Source of the DNA: Sabellastarte sp. h YS-2021
Lineage: Eukaryota > Annelida > Polychaeta > Sabellida > Sabellidae
NCBI GenBank assembly: GCA_964017235.1
Contig: OZ024938.1
Span: forward strand, 7,369,454-7,433,453
Reading direction: 5' to 3'
Length of the DNA: 64,000 bases
The position numbers and the translations under genes were made by a program. Shown here piece after piece: positions 1-11,089 of the stretch (position 1 is the first letter of the stretch; every line of letters starts with the position of its first letter). The notes under the pieces were generated by a model that had not been told where the DNA came from, did not search any database, and saw only the letters and a list, made by a program, of their open reading frames with translations.

Positions 1-327
1 TACAATGTGTGTACAAGTGGCCACTTATGGCATGCAATGGAACCCCAAACTACATGCCATGTTATAGTTATGGATAAAGTAGCTGAACAACATATTTTAG
101 GAAAATACTCTATCATAACCCCTTGAAACCCCAATTAAAGCGTAATTTGTGTGAATGTTGTTTGGTATATTTCTTACTTGCGCTTGCATCAATGTGTATT
201 TTAATCAAAAGAAATCAATTCACAACACATAAAACAAGCAAGAATAAGGATTTTGTGTTCCACAGACTTCCAGTCATGCCAGGCAGTAGTACGTGTTAAA
301 TCTGAGACAAAATGTAGGAATATTTAC
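1..327 (-). other. Thiolase intron 3 (partial)
   Basis: This stretch lies downstream, in gene sense, of thiolase exon 3 on the minus strand. It begins with the splice donor GTAAAT just below position 328. It is AT-rich, and I see no exon, repeat or RNA gene in it. The next exon, which should carry the active-site cysteine region, lies beyond the left edge. Confidence 0.6.
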
Positions 328-385
328 CTGAAGAATTGGGCCACTCTTCCCACCACTGCACCTGCACCAGGCTGTCTCACATTTC
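328..385 (-). CDS. ACAA1: Peroxisomal 3-ketoacyl-CoA thiolase, exon 3
   Basis: Read on the minus strand, TTTGCAG at 386-392 is the acceptor and GTAAAT below 328 is the donor. The exon starts in phase 1: its first two bases complete the glycine codon begun by exon 2. It encodes G-N-V-R-Q-P-G-A-G-A-V-V-G-R-V-A-Q-F-F, which matches the GNVLQPGAGAIMARIAQF segment of animal ACAA1 thiolases. The exon is 58 bases and ends in phase 2. The family's nucleophilic Cys (motif NRQCSSG) comes shortly after this segment and would sit on the next exon, outside the window. Phase agreement with exons 1 and 2 makes a chance match very unlikely. Confidence 0.88.
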
Positions 386-1002
386 CTGCAAAGGCAATGA
401 TAACAGGAAAATAAACAGACTGGTTGTTTTTTCTCATTTTCGTTATCCATCAATCTGATTGAGCACTGCAAAATCTGTCAACTTTTACCCAAAAATTGAA
501 AAAAATACACATAATATCACCATTGAAATATGTCCAGCATAAGGTGAACCAGTGAATATAAAACCCTCAGTCTTTTTATAACTTATGATTTCTCCATAAC
601 CTCTACATGGAGTTCTATGCAACATCGACCAGAAACGTCATAGAGATACCTGTTTAGAATTGTAAATCATAGTTGTAGCTTACACAGTAGAAATGCTAAA
701 TGAAAAGTTGGAGATTGTTAATACAAACTCAACCACACATACATACTCTATGATAAGCGATGCTGGTGTATATAAAGAAGATTTTTTTCAGCAAATACTC
801 TTATTATTAATACTATTATTGTTATATTCAAACTTTTTAAGTACTTTTGGCACTGCCATAATCCGTTTATCTCTGGACAAGCATGAGTTGCCGACATTGT
901 TTCATTGTAATTTTATTTATGCAGAACGCATGTATAAATAAATATATTTTTCACCTAAAGTGGTAATATTAATTTTTATCTTTATCACTTGTACTGGAGT
1001 TA
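386..1002. other. Thiolase intron 2, unique AT-rich part
   Basis: AT-rich intronic sequence between exon 3 and a SINE. A short open frame at 693-941 has no recognisable protein features and is not called as a gene. Nothing else was identified. Confidence 0.6.
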
Positions 1003-1230
1003 GGGGCCACGGTGGCAGAGTGGTAACACTCTCGCCTCTGAGGCTGGGGTTCGATCCCCGTGACGGCCTTAAGTGAGAAAGCGGGTAGTTGCTTGCCGTT
1101 GGTCGGCAGTTTACAGTACACAACCCTAGCGAACTGTATGTACTGGTGTCCACTGCCCTTCCAACTATCCGTCGTGATATGACCTGTACAATGTTGAAAG
1201 CGACGTAAAACCCCAAATAAATAAATAAAT
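1003..1230 (+). repeat. tRNA-derived SINE with target-site duplication
   Basis: The head looks like a tRNA-derived RNA polymerase III promoter: box A-like TGGCAGAGTGGTAACAC at about 1013 and box B-like GGTTCGATCCC at about 1048. A tRNA-unrelated body follows, and the tail is CCCCAAATAAATAAATAAAT. The insertion is flanked by a 12-bp direct repeat, GTACTGGAGTTA at 991-1002 and GTACTGGAGCTA at 1231-1242 (11 of 12 identical), the expected signature of LINE-assisted insertion. Related pieces lie at 10953-11053 and, inverted, at 33201-33382. The sequence is not a functional tRNA gene because the body and tail extend well past a tRNA. The family resembles bivalve SINEs, but I do not assign a name. 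Confidence 0.85.
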
Positions 1231-1315
1231 GTACTGGAGCTATTTTTTCACTTTCTCGCTTCTTTTCTAGGCAATGTATTTAGACAAGAAATAAACTCAA
1301 ATGATATTTACATCA

Positions 1316-4300
1316 TACGGAAGCTCTGAACTGCCAAAGTTTTTTTGTTTTACTAACTTGAATATACGAGTTAGTTAACTTGAATATTCAAGTTAATAAC
1401 TGGAATATTCGAGTTAGTAACTTGAATGTACAAGTTACTAACTTGAAAATACCAGTTACCTAACTTGAATATACCAGTTAACTAACTTGTATATACGAGT
1501 TAGCTAACTTGAATATACGAGTTAGCTAACAGGAATATATGAGTTACTAACTGGAATATATGAGTTAGTAACTGGAATATACAAGTTACTAACTTGAAAA
1601 TACCAGTTAACTAACTTGAATATACGAGTTAGCTAACTTGAATATACGAGTTAACTAACTGGAATATACGAGTTAACTAACTGGAATATACCAGTTACTA
1701 ACTAGAATATACCAGTTAGTAACTGGAATATACCAGTTACTAACTTGAAAATACCAGTTAACTAACTTGAATATACGAGTTAGCTAACTTGAATATACGA
1801 GTTAACTAACTGGAATATATGAGTTAGCTAACTGGAATATACGAGTTAACTAACTAGAATATACCAGTTACTAACTGGAATATACCAGTTAGTAACTGGA
1901 ATATACCAGTTACTAACTTGAAAATACCAGTTAACTAACTTGAATATACGAGTTAGCTAACTTGAATATACGAGTTAACTAACTGGAATATACCAGTTAG
2001 CTAACTGGAATATACCAGTTAGCTAACTGGAATATACCAGTTACTAACTGGAATATACCAGTTAGTAACTGGAATATACGAGTTAGCTAACTTGAATATA
2101 CCAGTTAACTAACTGGAATATACAAGTTAATAACTGGAATATATGAGTTAGCTAACTTGTATATTCAAGTTAGCTAACTGGTATTTTCCAGTTACCTAAC
2201 TGGTATATTCCAGTTACTAACTCGTATATTCAAGTTAATAACTTGTATATTCAAGTTAGCTAACTCGTATATTCAAGTTAGGTAATTCGTATATTCCAGT
2301 TAGCTAACTGGTATATTCGAGTTAACTAACTGGAATATTCCAGTTAACTAACTCATATATTCCAGTTATTAACTTGTATATTCCAGTTAGCTAACTGGTA
2401 TATTCCAGTTAACTAACTTGAATATTCAAGTTACTAACTCATATATTCCAGTTATTAAGCATCCCTGAAAGGGCGCTTATTTGTTTTCACTTCAGTTTCC
2501 TCGCCGCTGCATTATGGTCTCCCTTGAATATCTCCCTTATTATTAGAAGGTTTCAAACCATATTTGGCAGTTATATACCTTAGGCATGGGAAAATTTTTC
2601 TGCATGCTTAAATTTGACCTTTGACCTTTATGAAGGTCACATGATCAAAAACAATTTTTTGAAGTACACCCCCCCCCCACCCCCCGTCATTCCAGTTCAG
2701 GAAAAACTACTTGCTACACAGCCTTATAATTTGACACACCTGTTCATACTATCAAAAACGCGAGCTGATTAGATTTTGGGAGCAATCCCTTGAAAAATGT
2801 CTCATTTATGAGTAATTTTCTGACACCTTCCAATCTGAAAGCCTTAAATTTAGGCCAACCCCCCTATTATCTTCTTAAGTATTGCATTTAGAGCTATAAA
2901 ATGTACTGGGAGGTAATAGGAAACCATATGTGGAGAGTCTAAATAGCCAGTCAGTTTTACCCCACGGCTCCCCCTTATGGGTCAAACCGGGGTCATAAAA
3001 TAGCTGTTTTTGCCTTACATCTCCTTTATTGTTGCTTTTATAGCTTCAGAATGTATTAAGAGGTGTTGGGAAAGCATATGTGGAGAGTCTAAATAGCCGG
3101 TCAGTTTTACCCACCTAACCCTCCCTTATGGGCCAAACTGGGGTCATAAATAGCTGCTTTGGAGTTTTTGCCTTATATCTCCTTTATCGTTGCTTTTATA
3201 GCTTCAGAATGTATTAAGAAGCATTGGGAAAGCATACGGTGCAGCTTTGTGCATTCTTAGCTTTACAGCATGCTTATTAAAACCACAAAGCATTTCAAAC
3301 TTTAAGGGACGCTTCGCTTTTGTTAGCAAAAGCATTCCTCTAGTTAACTCATATATTCCAGTTAGCTAACTTGTATATTCGAGTTAGTTAACTCGTATAT
3401 TCAAGTTAGCTAACTCGTATATTCCAGTTAGTTAACTGGTATATTCAAGTTAGCTAACTCGTATATTCCAGTTACTAACTGGTATATTCCAGTTAGTAAC
3501 TGGTATATTCCAGTTAGTTAACTCGTATATTCCAGTTAGCTAACTCGTATATTCCAGTTAGTTAACTTGTATATTCAAGTTAGCTAACTCGTATATTCCA
3601 GTTAGTTAACTGGTATATTCAAGTTAGCTAACTCGTATATTCAAGTTAGGTAATTCGTATATTCCAGTTAGTAACTGGTATATTCCAGTTAGTTAACTCG
3701 TATATTCAAGTTAGCTAACTCGTATATTCCAGTTAGTTAACTCGTATATTCAAGTTAGCTAACTCGTATATTCCAGTTAGTTAACTGGTATTTTCAAGTT
3801 AGTAACTTGTATATTCCAGTTACTAACTGGTATATTCCAGTTACTAACTGGTATATTCCAGTTAATTAACTCGTATATTCCAGTTAGCTAACTCGTATAT
3901 TCCAGTTAGTTAACTCGTATATTCAAGTTAGCTAACTCGTATATTCAAGTTAGTTAACTGGTATTTTCAAGTTAGTAACTTGTATATTCCAGTTACTAAC
4001 TGGTATATTCCAGTTACTAACTGGTATATTCCAGTTAATTAACTCGTATATTCCAGTTAGCTAACTCGTATATTCCAGTTAGTTAACTCGTATATTCAAG
4101 TTAGCTAACTCGTATATTCAAGTTAGTTAACTGGTATTTTCAAGTTAGTAACTTGTATATTCCAGTTACTAACTGGTATATTCCAGTTAGTAACTCATAT
4201 ATTCCAGTTAGCTAACTAGTATATTCAAGTTAGCTAACTCGTATATACAAGTTAGTTAACTGGTATATTCAAGTTAGGTAACTGGTATTTTCAAGTTAGT

Positions 4301-4421
4301 AACTTGTACATTCAAGTTACTAACTCGAATATTCCAGTTATTAACTTGAATATTCAAGTTAACTAACTCGTATATTCAAGTTAGTAAAATAAAAAAGCTT
4401 TGGCAGTTCAGAGCTTCCGTA
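1316..4421. mobile_element. Foldback DNA element built of a ~20-bp minisatellite
   Basis: The ends are inverted copies: TACGGAAGCTCTGAACTGCC at 1316 is mirrored by GGCAGTTCAGAGCTTCCGTA ending at 4421, and similarity continues inward for over 50 bp. The flanks carry a 6-bp direct repeat, ACATCA, at 1310-1315 and 4422-4427. Most of the interior is a degenerate tandem repeat of about 18-22 bp per unit, pairing GTTA/TAAC blocks with GAATATAC. Units read GAATATA from about 1350 to 2150 and TATATTC from about 2160 onward, so the two arms are inverted copies of one array. An unrelated element (2456-3343) interrupts the right arm. No transposase is encoded. The 6-bp duplication does not by itself assign a superfamily. 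Confidence 0.8.
2456..3343 (+). mobile_element. Helentron-like nonautonomous element, family A
   Basis: This element is inserted in the minisatellite of the surrounding foldback element, so its borders are clear. It starts TTAAGCATCCCTGAAAGGGC and ends in a hairpin GCTTTTG-TTAG-CAAAAGC (3316-3333), six bases, then CTAG followed by T. A subterminal inverted repeat pairs GCATCCCTGAAAG at the left with CTTTAAGGGACGC at about 3300-3312. The core holds ~140-bp tandem units containing GGAAAGCATATGTGGAGAG. Hairpin plus CTAG end, subterminal inverted repeats and a tandem core are hallmarks of Helentron-associated (HINE) elements. A longer relative lies at 60993-62431 and core units also at 11090-11665. 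There is no coding capacity, so it depends on proteins made elsewhere. Confidence 0.7.
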
Positions 4422-5381
4422 ACATCACACATCTATAAAATACTATTTAAAAGTATTGATATTTCTCTATAGTGCCTAAATCCTGTAAGAATAACCCACA
4501 TAACAAGCAGACCAAACAACACCCACTTGCTCAGTATATAAACAAATGTAGAGTCTTTCTCAATCTCTTTGATTAGCTCTCTGAGATATATGACTTTTAC
4601 TGAGCAGAAAGAAATTAAACAAAATAAAGTGATGGTATAAAAGAGGAACTTTTGGATAAATATGTGAAATAGCAATTAAATGGAAAAAGTGTAGCAAATG
4701 ATGATTTGTGAATACAGGTCATTTTGAACTATCACACAAAATGGATCCATGCCAAAGTGACCATAAACGATGTTCAGAGTCTATTAGTTCTTCCTACTGA
4801 GTAACCTAATTATCTGACCATCCTGTACCTTACCAACAGAGCAAAACTGTCTCATATTTTGGAAATACAAGTAATTTTTGAAAAGGATCAATCCACCAAT
4901 ATCTAAGAAGTAATCAACATAAATAGGCAATACGTTACAATGATGGTTATAATATTTTATTTTGGTATTTCAGTAGAGTGGTCTTAATGCCATGATATTT
5001 CTATTGCCATCTAATAATGCTGAAAATGTGAGTTATGAATATTTCTTTGGAAGAAAATTAGAAACATGTTGTATTATAATTATTGCAATAAGCTGAAATT
5101 CTACAGCTGAATTGATAGAAAAAATACTTCAAACCATCTTTAGTCTGACTATTTTCAAAACATTGTTTCAACAGTATTTCCAACTCCAACAAAAACCTTT
5201 GCAACATGACGGACAGAGAAAAAAAGTATTTATAATAACTGTATCAAAAGAATTAAATAATATGAATGAATTGGTCTAGAGACAGAACAAAACTTTTTTA
5301 TTTTTGGGTGATTCCATCATATCATACAAGTACACATAAGAAGAAGAAAAAGAGAGGAAAATATACATAACAACCAAGTAT
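4422..5381. other. Thiolase intron 2, no feature seen
   Basis: AT-rich sequence between two DNA elements. The minus-strand open frame at 4433-4675 is hydrophobic but has no family motif, no splice context matching the thiolase and no conservation I can assess, so it is not called. Nothing else was recognised. Confidence 0.55.
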
Positions 5382-5576
5382 CACTAAAGGGGTGTGGCAC
5401 GATAACATGACCCAAAAGTGTTCACTGGAGGTGAAATTTTAAAGTCTTTGGGAGATTAAACCTAACGGTTTATTTAGATACTACTATGACCCTAGTATCT
5501 ACTTCCAATAATGAAAAGATAACTTTTTGTCGTTCTGTATATTTTAACTTGAAGAATATAAAGGTGTGTCTGGAAA

Positions 5577-6108
5577 CTCTTCAGATGTGACACATCATGA
5601 AATTCTCATTTTTAATAATTTTAAGACTTAATAACAAAGCATATTTTGTGTTTTGCCAATACTATACTGAGCACCCTAACATATATGAATGAAGTTAACA
5701 ATGTATGGAAACTTGGTTTAATTTTTGACAGCTTTCTATTTTTGCATATTTAGCACCTATTGAAAAAACACATTTCGTTTCTTGTAAAAAGAAAAGTACT
5801 ATATCCAAAAAGTTGAAACTTTTTGCAGGTGTTAACCTAAAGGTGGTCTACCTCTAAAAGAACCAATGTTAGGATGATTGTACAGGTTTCACATATATAG
5901 GTCTCCAAAGCAAACTCTTCAGATGTGACACATGCTCTTCAGATGTGACTTATAGCTCTTCAGATGTGACTTTTTAACAATTTTAGTGTTTATTTTCTTG
6001 TCAAAACTTAGAAAGGTTTATATTGCACCAAGAAAGTAATAAATAATTATAACTTGCAACATGGGTGTCATTTTTAGATGAAATAAAAGTGGCTCTTCAG
6101 ATGTGACA
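5577..6108. repeat. Left cluster of 16-bp subterminal motif
   Basis: Five copies of CTCTTCAGATGTGAC(A/T) lie at 5577-5592, 5915-5930, 5935-5950, 5956-5971 and 6093-6108, all on the plus strand. Three of them are spaced 20-21 bp apart, two turns of the helix. The exact conservation amid decayed sequence suggests a protein-binding site of the CACTA-like element that contains them. Confidence 0.85.
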
Positions 6109-6110
6109 TA

Positions 6111-8349
6111 CTTCCTTCCTGTCTAGTCAGTGTGACGTCACATCATCTTTTCCATGTTGTACGTGTACTGGTTTGCGGATTTGAACTTTAATTTCATATT
6201 TTCTACGTATTGTGATTGTTACTTCTTAACATGGTATCACCGGGACAGAAAAGAGGAACATGAGATCACAATGCCAACCTTTAATAGTAACAACCCACTG
6301 TGTATGTTATCGTGACAAGGGTAAGGGCAGCAACCATTGTGTTTTGAAAGAAGACTGTTCTCGCAGTAATATCCTAACCACTGATCAGCGAGCATAACTG
6401 TTCTTACAAACTGAAGAAAGAAAAACAAGATGGCAAGTCTGACACGTCTGCTGCTGCTGCTGATACTAAGTTAGACCCTAATATATTCAACTGTAGTCTC
6501 AGAATACATTGGCCAAAGACAAGGATAAGACCAAAAAGCATTCAAGGCCTTGTAAGTCTTCCAAGCTGTCAACTAACAATAAATTAGAAGCTCTAGATCA
6601 GAAATGGTCAGAACATTTCTCAGGGCTGGAGGCAATGCTGTTGGCCAGAAGCTTTCTACCGTAACTGACCTTCCAGACTGTGAAAGTGACACCAACAAGG
6701 GCTCCACCAGCTGGTGCAGTGAAGGCAGCTGACCCTTTTATTACACCAACTCAGCTTTTTGACAGACCTCAGCCTGTTGACTGACCCATCCACTGCTATG
6801 CAGCGACAGGTGTCCAGTACACTGATTACAGAGGCAGCAAGGCAGCTTACCTAGATGGACACTGATTCGAATGTCAACCCCACTGACCGACCTCATACTG
6901 TTTGCCCAGCACAGGAAATGGAGCTGTCTGACCTAGATCAGGGTCCGACTTCAGCCGACATTGACCAAGCTCTTTCAGAGGAGCAAACCTATAGAGAGAC
7001 AATGAGAGAGGCATTAGACTCCTTCATGGGTTGAAAGCATATCCCCGACCTGGATACAGCCACTTCAGAGGCTGATGACCTCCCCTTTGCAGGGCCAAAA
7101 CTGCAACCAGTTGGAAAGATTTCAGTCAACATGCATAAACAGCATAAACATACTCTAGCAGCTCTGTGTCAGGAGCTAGGTTGGTAAACAGGAAAAAATC
7201 AGAACTGGACCCCAAACCACTTAAACAAGTGTTCAACCTCATACGTTACCAGTTAAACCTCAAGGAGGGCAAGGTCAGACCCTGTCGCCCACAGTGCTGG
7301 AAAACCCTGAATGCAAAGATTCAGAAACTGCTCTAAAAACCAACATGTCAGGTCAAGCAGCTGATGTCCCTGATAAGGGCTACTGAAAGCTACAGAAAAA
7401 CAGGTCCACCTGTGATGGCTACATATGAGACCTATACAGTGGCACCTGAAAAGGAATTGGAAGATTCCAGAATCGCTAGAAAAGGTGGTCCCTATCCCCA
7501 GGTCACTCCCTCCTCAGCTAAAGTGATGACCATATGAAGAAAATGTTCTTCAAGGTCTACCATTACACTCAGGTGTGCTCTGCCAATCTTCAAAAGAAGG
7601 GTGGGGCACTAACTTAGGAGAGCACACTATAAGGGGAACCTGCTCCCTCCCAGAAAGCAGGTTGCACTGGTCTGCTGTGGAAGGATCTGGACCCTCATGC
7701 CTTCCCACCAGTAGCCATCTTGGGCAAAGTGCTGGAGAAGTTTCAGGACTCTCTGTGCAACAGAATTATTCTGATTGCTCAAGGGTGGCCCACCATGCCC
7801 TGGTTTTGGGACCTAGTGACCATGTCAGGTCAAATTCCACTGTACCTGCCCAATCTGCTAACCCAGCCATTCAGTCACTTCCCTCACAGGATTCTACCAA
7901 ACCTAAATCTCAATGTCTGGCTCCTGGAGCCTCAGTTATCAATGAGCGAGGTTTGTCTGAGGTAGTGGCAGCACGAATTGAAGCTCCTCAGAGTCTCAAC
8001 CAAATCAGTCTATGAGGCTAAGTGAACCATTTTTACAAAGTGGTGCCACAGTAATCAGGTGAACTTCAGGGCAAAGGTTGGTGACTTCCTGTTGAATCTA
8101 TTCCAGCACAGGAAGTTGCGGCCAAGTACAGTTGATGGCTACAGGTCAGCCATTGCAGACAAACTTGGAAATGCACCCATCTATAGTAGCAAAGATGAGA
8201 ATCTCACTTGTCTCTTGGTTAGTTTCCACAGAGACAGACTTAGGGGTCGGAGAGGCATCCCCTCCTGGAACATCCTGTTGGTGGAAACACAGAATGACTT
8301 TGTTTGGTGGGCCAGTGTTGCCAACTGCATTAGCAATTGTCCAATTGGT
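6111..8349 (+). mobile_element. DIRS-family retroelement relic (old, broken)
   Basis: This is a decayed relative of the DIRS element at 47569-54014. It begins with sequence matching the inner part of that element's terminal repeat (TTCCTTCCTGTCTAG), followed by traces of the gag-like ORF start, reverse transcriptase/RNase H traces around 7200-7900 and tyrosine recombinase traces around 7960-8300. It is much shorter than the whole copy and carries many breaks, so it is a fossil clearly older than the other copy. It sits between the two clusters of CACTA subterminal motifs and so inserted into that element. Confidence 0.85.
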
Positions 8350-8354
8350 TAGAG

Positions 8355-9079
8355 CTCTTCAGATGTGACATGTTAAATAAGGTTAACATTTCAGAGTCCT
8401 TTTTATTCTAATATGTGACAACATATTGGAAATTGCGGACCTTTGTATAAAGGATTTGCACAAGGTAAAGAATGGGGAAAACGTTGAGACAAAACTATTT
8501 AATGTCACATCTGAAGAGCAATATGTCACATCTGAAGAGCATTTGGTCATATCTGAAGAGTTCCATTGGTGTCAAACTATTCCAGAAGCGATCTTCCAAT
8601 AGCCTTTTTTCTGAACTGGATTACAACTAAGTGCATTTGACTTTCATGGTAAGTCATAATAATGATCATTGATTTCATCTATCCATGTCACTGGAAGTAA
8701 AATCTACATTTTGTGAAGAAAGTGTAAATTTTTAAAAGTAGGCATCCTCATTTGTATATTAGGGACTTTTTCCAATAAACTTTCATGTCTGTACACAGTT
8801 TTATATTCCCTAAAACAAAATAATATAAAATAAAGCTGAAATATTGCTTTTAAAACTATCAATCATGACAATACATCTTCATAGGTTAAACTAAACCTCT
8901 TCAGATGTGACATTTTCTGTTTCGGACAGAAACTTTTGCCTGTCATTCTGTTGAAGAAAACCATTAAAGGTTTATATTTTCAGGCATTATAATGTACATG
9001 TTGTTCCTTCTAAACAGCATCTTTGTTTGATTCTGCAGCTCCTGTTTTTTTTTTAAAGGTGGCCTCTTCAGATGTGACA
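8355..9079. repeat. Right cluster of 16-bp subterminal motif
   Basis: Six copies of the motif lie in both orientations: plus at 8355-8370, 8897-8912 and 9064-9079; minus at 8503-8518, 8524-8539 and a weaker one at 8545-8560. The three minus copies again have ~21-bp spacing. Together with the left cluster they frame the interior of the CACTA-like element. Confidence 0.85.
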
Positions 9080-9677
9080 GGGCGTTTCGGACAACAGAAT
9101 TTAATATTTTAATTCAAATATACTCAGAGATGCATTAGGATAATGACTTTAAATCTTGATCACATTTAACCAAAGACTTTAGGCTATCATTTGACTAAAA
9201 ATGTCAGTAAAAGACAAAAAAATGTTATAGTAGTGGGTGCTCCAACAAAGTCACCCAATTTTCAAACCTAAATTTGCATATCCACCAGCACATACTCAAG
9301 AGCTTGTAGTTTAAAAAGTATTGAAGGTAGGTTCGAGTTTTATATACCAAATCAAACGTGAGATAATAGGCTTTCATAAAAATATTGTTTTTTAGCATTT
9401 ATTAAGAGATTTATATGCAATATACACATTTTAAAACTTTGCTTTTTTCAGAGTGAACAAATTTTTGTGAAAAAATGGTGAATTTTGGTAACATATTCCT
9501 TTCTCATAAAAAACGGCTAATCCAGTTGACCTGAAGTTGTCTCTCCACAACTGCCCATCATTAAGATATATTTTAATGTGAACCATTTCATTTTATATGC
9601 TTTGGTTGGCAAGCTTGACTCAAGTTTTTGAGGGTAGGTACAAATGGGTCATGTTATCATGCCACACCCCTAAAGTG

Positions 9678-10778
9678 ATTTAACCTTGTAAATATCAGCA
9701 TTAAATTCATGTTAATATTTCACAATAAAGACAACTTAGGTCTTAGCTGTACAATTATAAAACGGACACCTGCACAGTCAACGAATATGCGTCTCTGCGC
9801 ATTTCGTGAGAGTACGTAATAGAGAAACTAATGTACGCTGTTCCAATCTACGTACATGGCTGTGCAACATAATCTCGAAAATAAAATTGAAAACAAATAA
9901 AATCAGTGAACATTGGATAAAACATCAATAATCGTTTTATAATAGAAATAAACTACTTGGACTTTATTAAATAAAGTCTGCGCATATATAGTTTATTTCT
10001 ACATTCAAACTAACTGAATCACTTTGAACAGACAAAATGGCATTTCAAGTAAAGAGCGAAAACCAAGTCATAACTTATACAAAGGCCATAAACTAGAAAA
10101 CTTCCTAAATTCATAGTTAGCTTTGGAACAAAACTTATTGTTAGGTTAATATGTAAGTACTGGTAAGGTTTTAACATGGAGTATTTGTTGCCATATGTAA
10201 CAGATGTTGTACAAGCTCATGCATTGGTAGGGCTGGCACGACTGGTCATTTTTTATCAAGTACTCATGCACCCTTGATCTACTACTGATCACATACTGCC
10301 TTTCATAGATAAAAGCAGCCAATTATGCAATTACTCCATGAAATATAAGAGAAAATGGCTCATTCAGAGATGGTGATTAGGGCTTCTGATCATCCTTTTT
10401 TTCCTTGTTTTATATCAGAATGCAACAATTAAGTGCTCATTGCCTACACTGCAAGCAGCTTCATTTCAAACATTCCAAAGGTTCTTAATCTGAACGACTC
10501 AGAAATTTGACTGTTGTACTCTGTTAAATCACACTGTTGGGGTAATGGGGACTCTATATATTTTGGGTCCAAAGCTATCTTTTATATATGTTACACTCTA
10601 AATAATCTGTTAATCTCCTCAGTAATCACTAACAGTCTTATAAAACTGGGTTAATTGCAACAAAATTTAATTAAATATTTAATTTTAAATTACTTTTGTA
10701 CTCAATATCATATTTTTATCATTGTAATAAATCTTAACTATCTGTTTATCGTCTATAACTGACTCACAAAGCTCTTAC
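9678..10778. other. Thiolase intron 2, no feature seen
   Basis: AT-rich intron sequence between the CACTA-like element and thiolase exon 2. No exon, repeat family or RNA gene was recognised. Confidence 0.6.
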
Positions 10779-10872
10779 CCACACAGATATCCTGAATGGA
10801 TGAAGGGGCGACACCAGACTCTTTCAACACTGCAGAGAAAACAGTAGACAGTAGATCATCAGGAAGTGTGTC
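10779..10872 (-). CDS. ACAA1: Peroxisomal 3-ketoacyl-CoA thiolase, exon 2
   Basis: On the minus strand the acceptor TTTTAG precedes 10872 and the donor GTAAG follows 10779. The exon is 94 bases, starts in phase 0 and ends in phase 1. It encodes D-T-L-P-D-D-L-L-S-T-V-F-S-A-V-L-K-E-S-G-V-A-P-S-S-I-Q-D-I-C-V-(G). This matches the DTTPDELLSAVMTAVLKD...LGDICVG segment just after the ADVVVV strand of animal ACAA1. It joins exon 1 (ending G-G-L-K) and exon 3 (starting with the rest of the Gly codon) without disturbing frame. The introns on either side are over 10 kb each because of transposon insertions. Confidence 0.9.
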
Positions 10873-10952
10873 CTAAAACAAGAATTAAAGATCTGTCTGA
10901 CAGTAAACAGAAATCATGACTATATTCTTTGGCTACATTATAATTATATTCA

Positions 10953-11053
10953 GGGCCACAGTTGCAGAATGGTAACACTCTCGCCTCCAACCTCTGAGAC
11001 AGGGGTTCAGTTCCGATCCCAACCTCAAGTGGGAAAGATGGTAGTTGCTTGCG
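10953..11053 (+). repeat. SINE fragment
   Basis: The sequence GGGCCACAGTTGCAGAATGG and what follows match the head of the SINE at 1003-1230, including a disrupted box B region and TGGTAGTTGCTTGC. It is truncated in the body and more diverged. It abuts a tandem-repeat fragment at 11090. Confidence 0.7.
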
Positions 11054-11089
11054 AAAAAAGGTGCTAGTTTCAGTAGTTTGTGAGCCCAG

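Larger units (their letters stand above)
5382..9677. mobile_element. CACTA-like nonautonomous DNA element
   Basis: A 32-bp terminal inverted repeat is present: 5382-5413 begins CACTAAAGGGGTGTGGCACG and 9646-9677 is its near-perfect reverse complement, starting CACTTTAGGGGTGTGGCATG when read inward. The outermost bases fit the CACTA (EnSpm) rule. Eleven copies of a 16-bp motif (consensus CTCTTCAGATGTGACA) cluster inside both ends, like the subterminal transposase-binding repeats of CACTA elements. A 2-3 bp target duplication is expected; the flanks are TAT and ATT, so it is not clear. No transposase ORF remains. The middle is occupied by an old DIRS copy (6111-8349), which accounts for over half of the length. 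Confidence 0.7.

Noticed and set aside
1003-1075. tRNA gene
   Set aside because: Box A and box B are present, but the sequence continues into a SINE body with tail and target duplication.
917-1216. Minus-strand 99-residue ORF
   Set aside because: It is the translation of the SINE at 1003-1230; similar peptides appear at 33189-33434 for the same reason.
1340-4390. CRISPR-like array of short repeats
   Set aside because: Units are ~20 bp, contiguous, with no unique spacers, in an animal intron with transposon ends around them; it is a minisatellite inside a foldback element.
7575-8368. Open frames of 78-146 residues
   Set aside because: They are fragments and shadows of the decayed DIRS copy, not separate genes.
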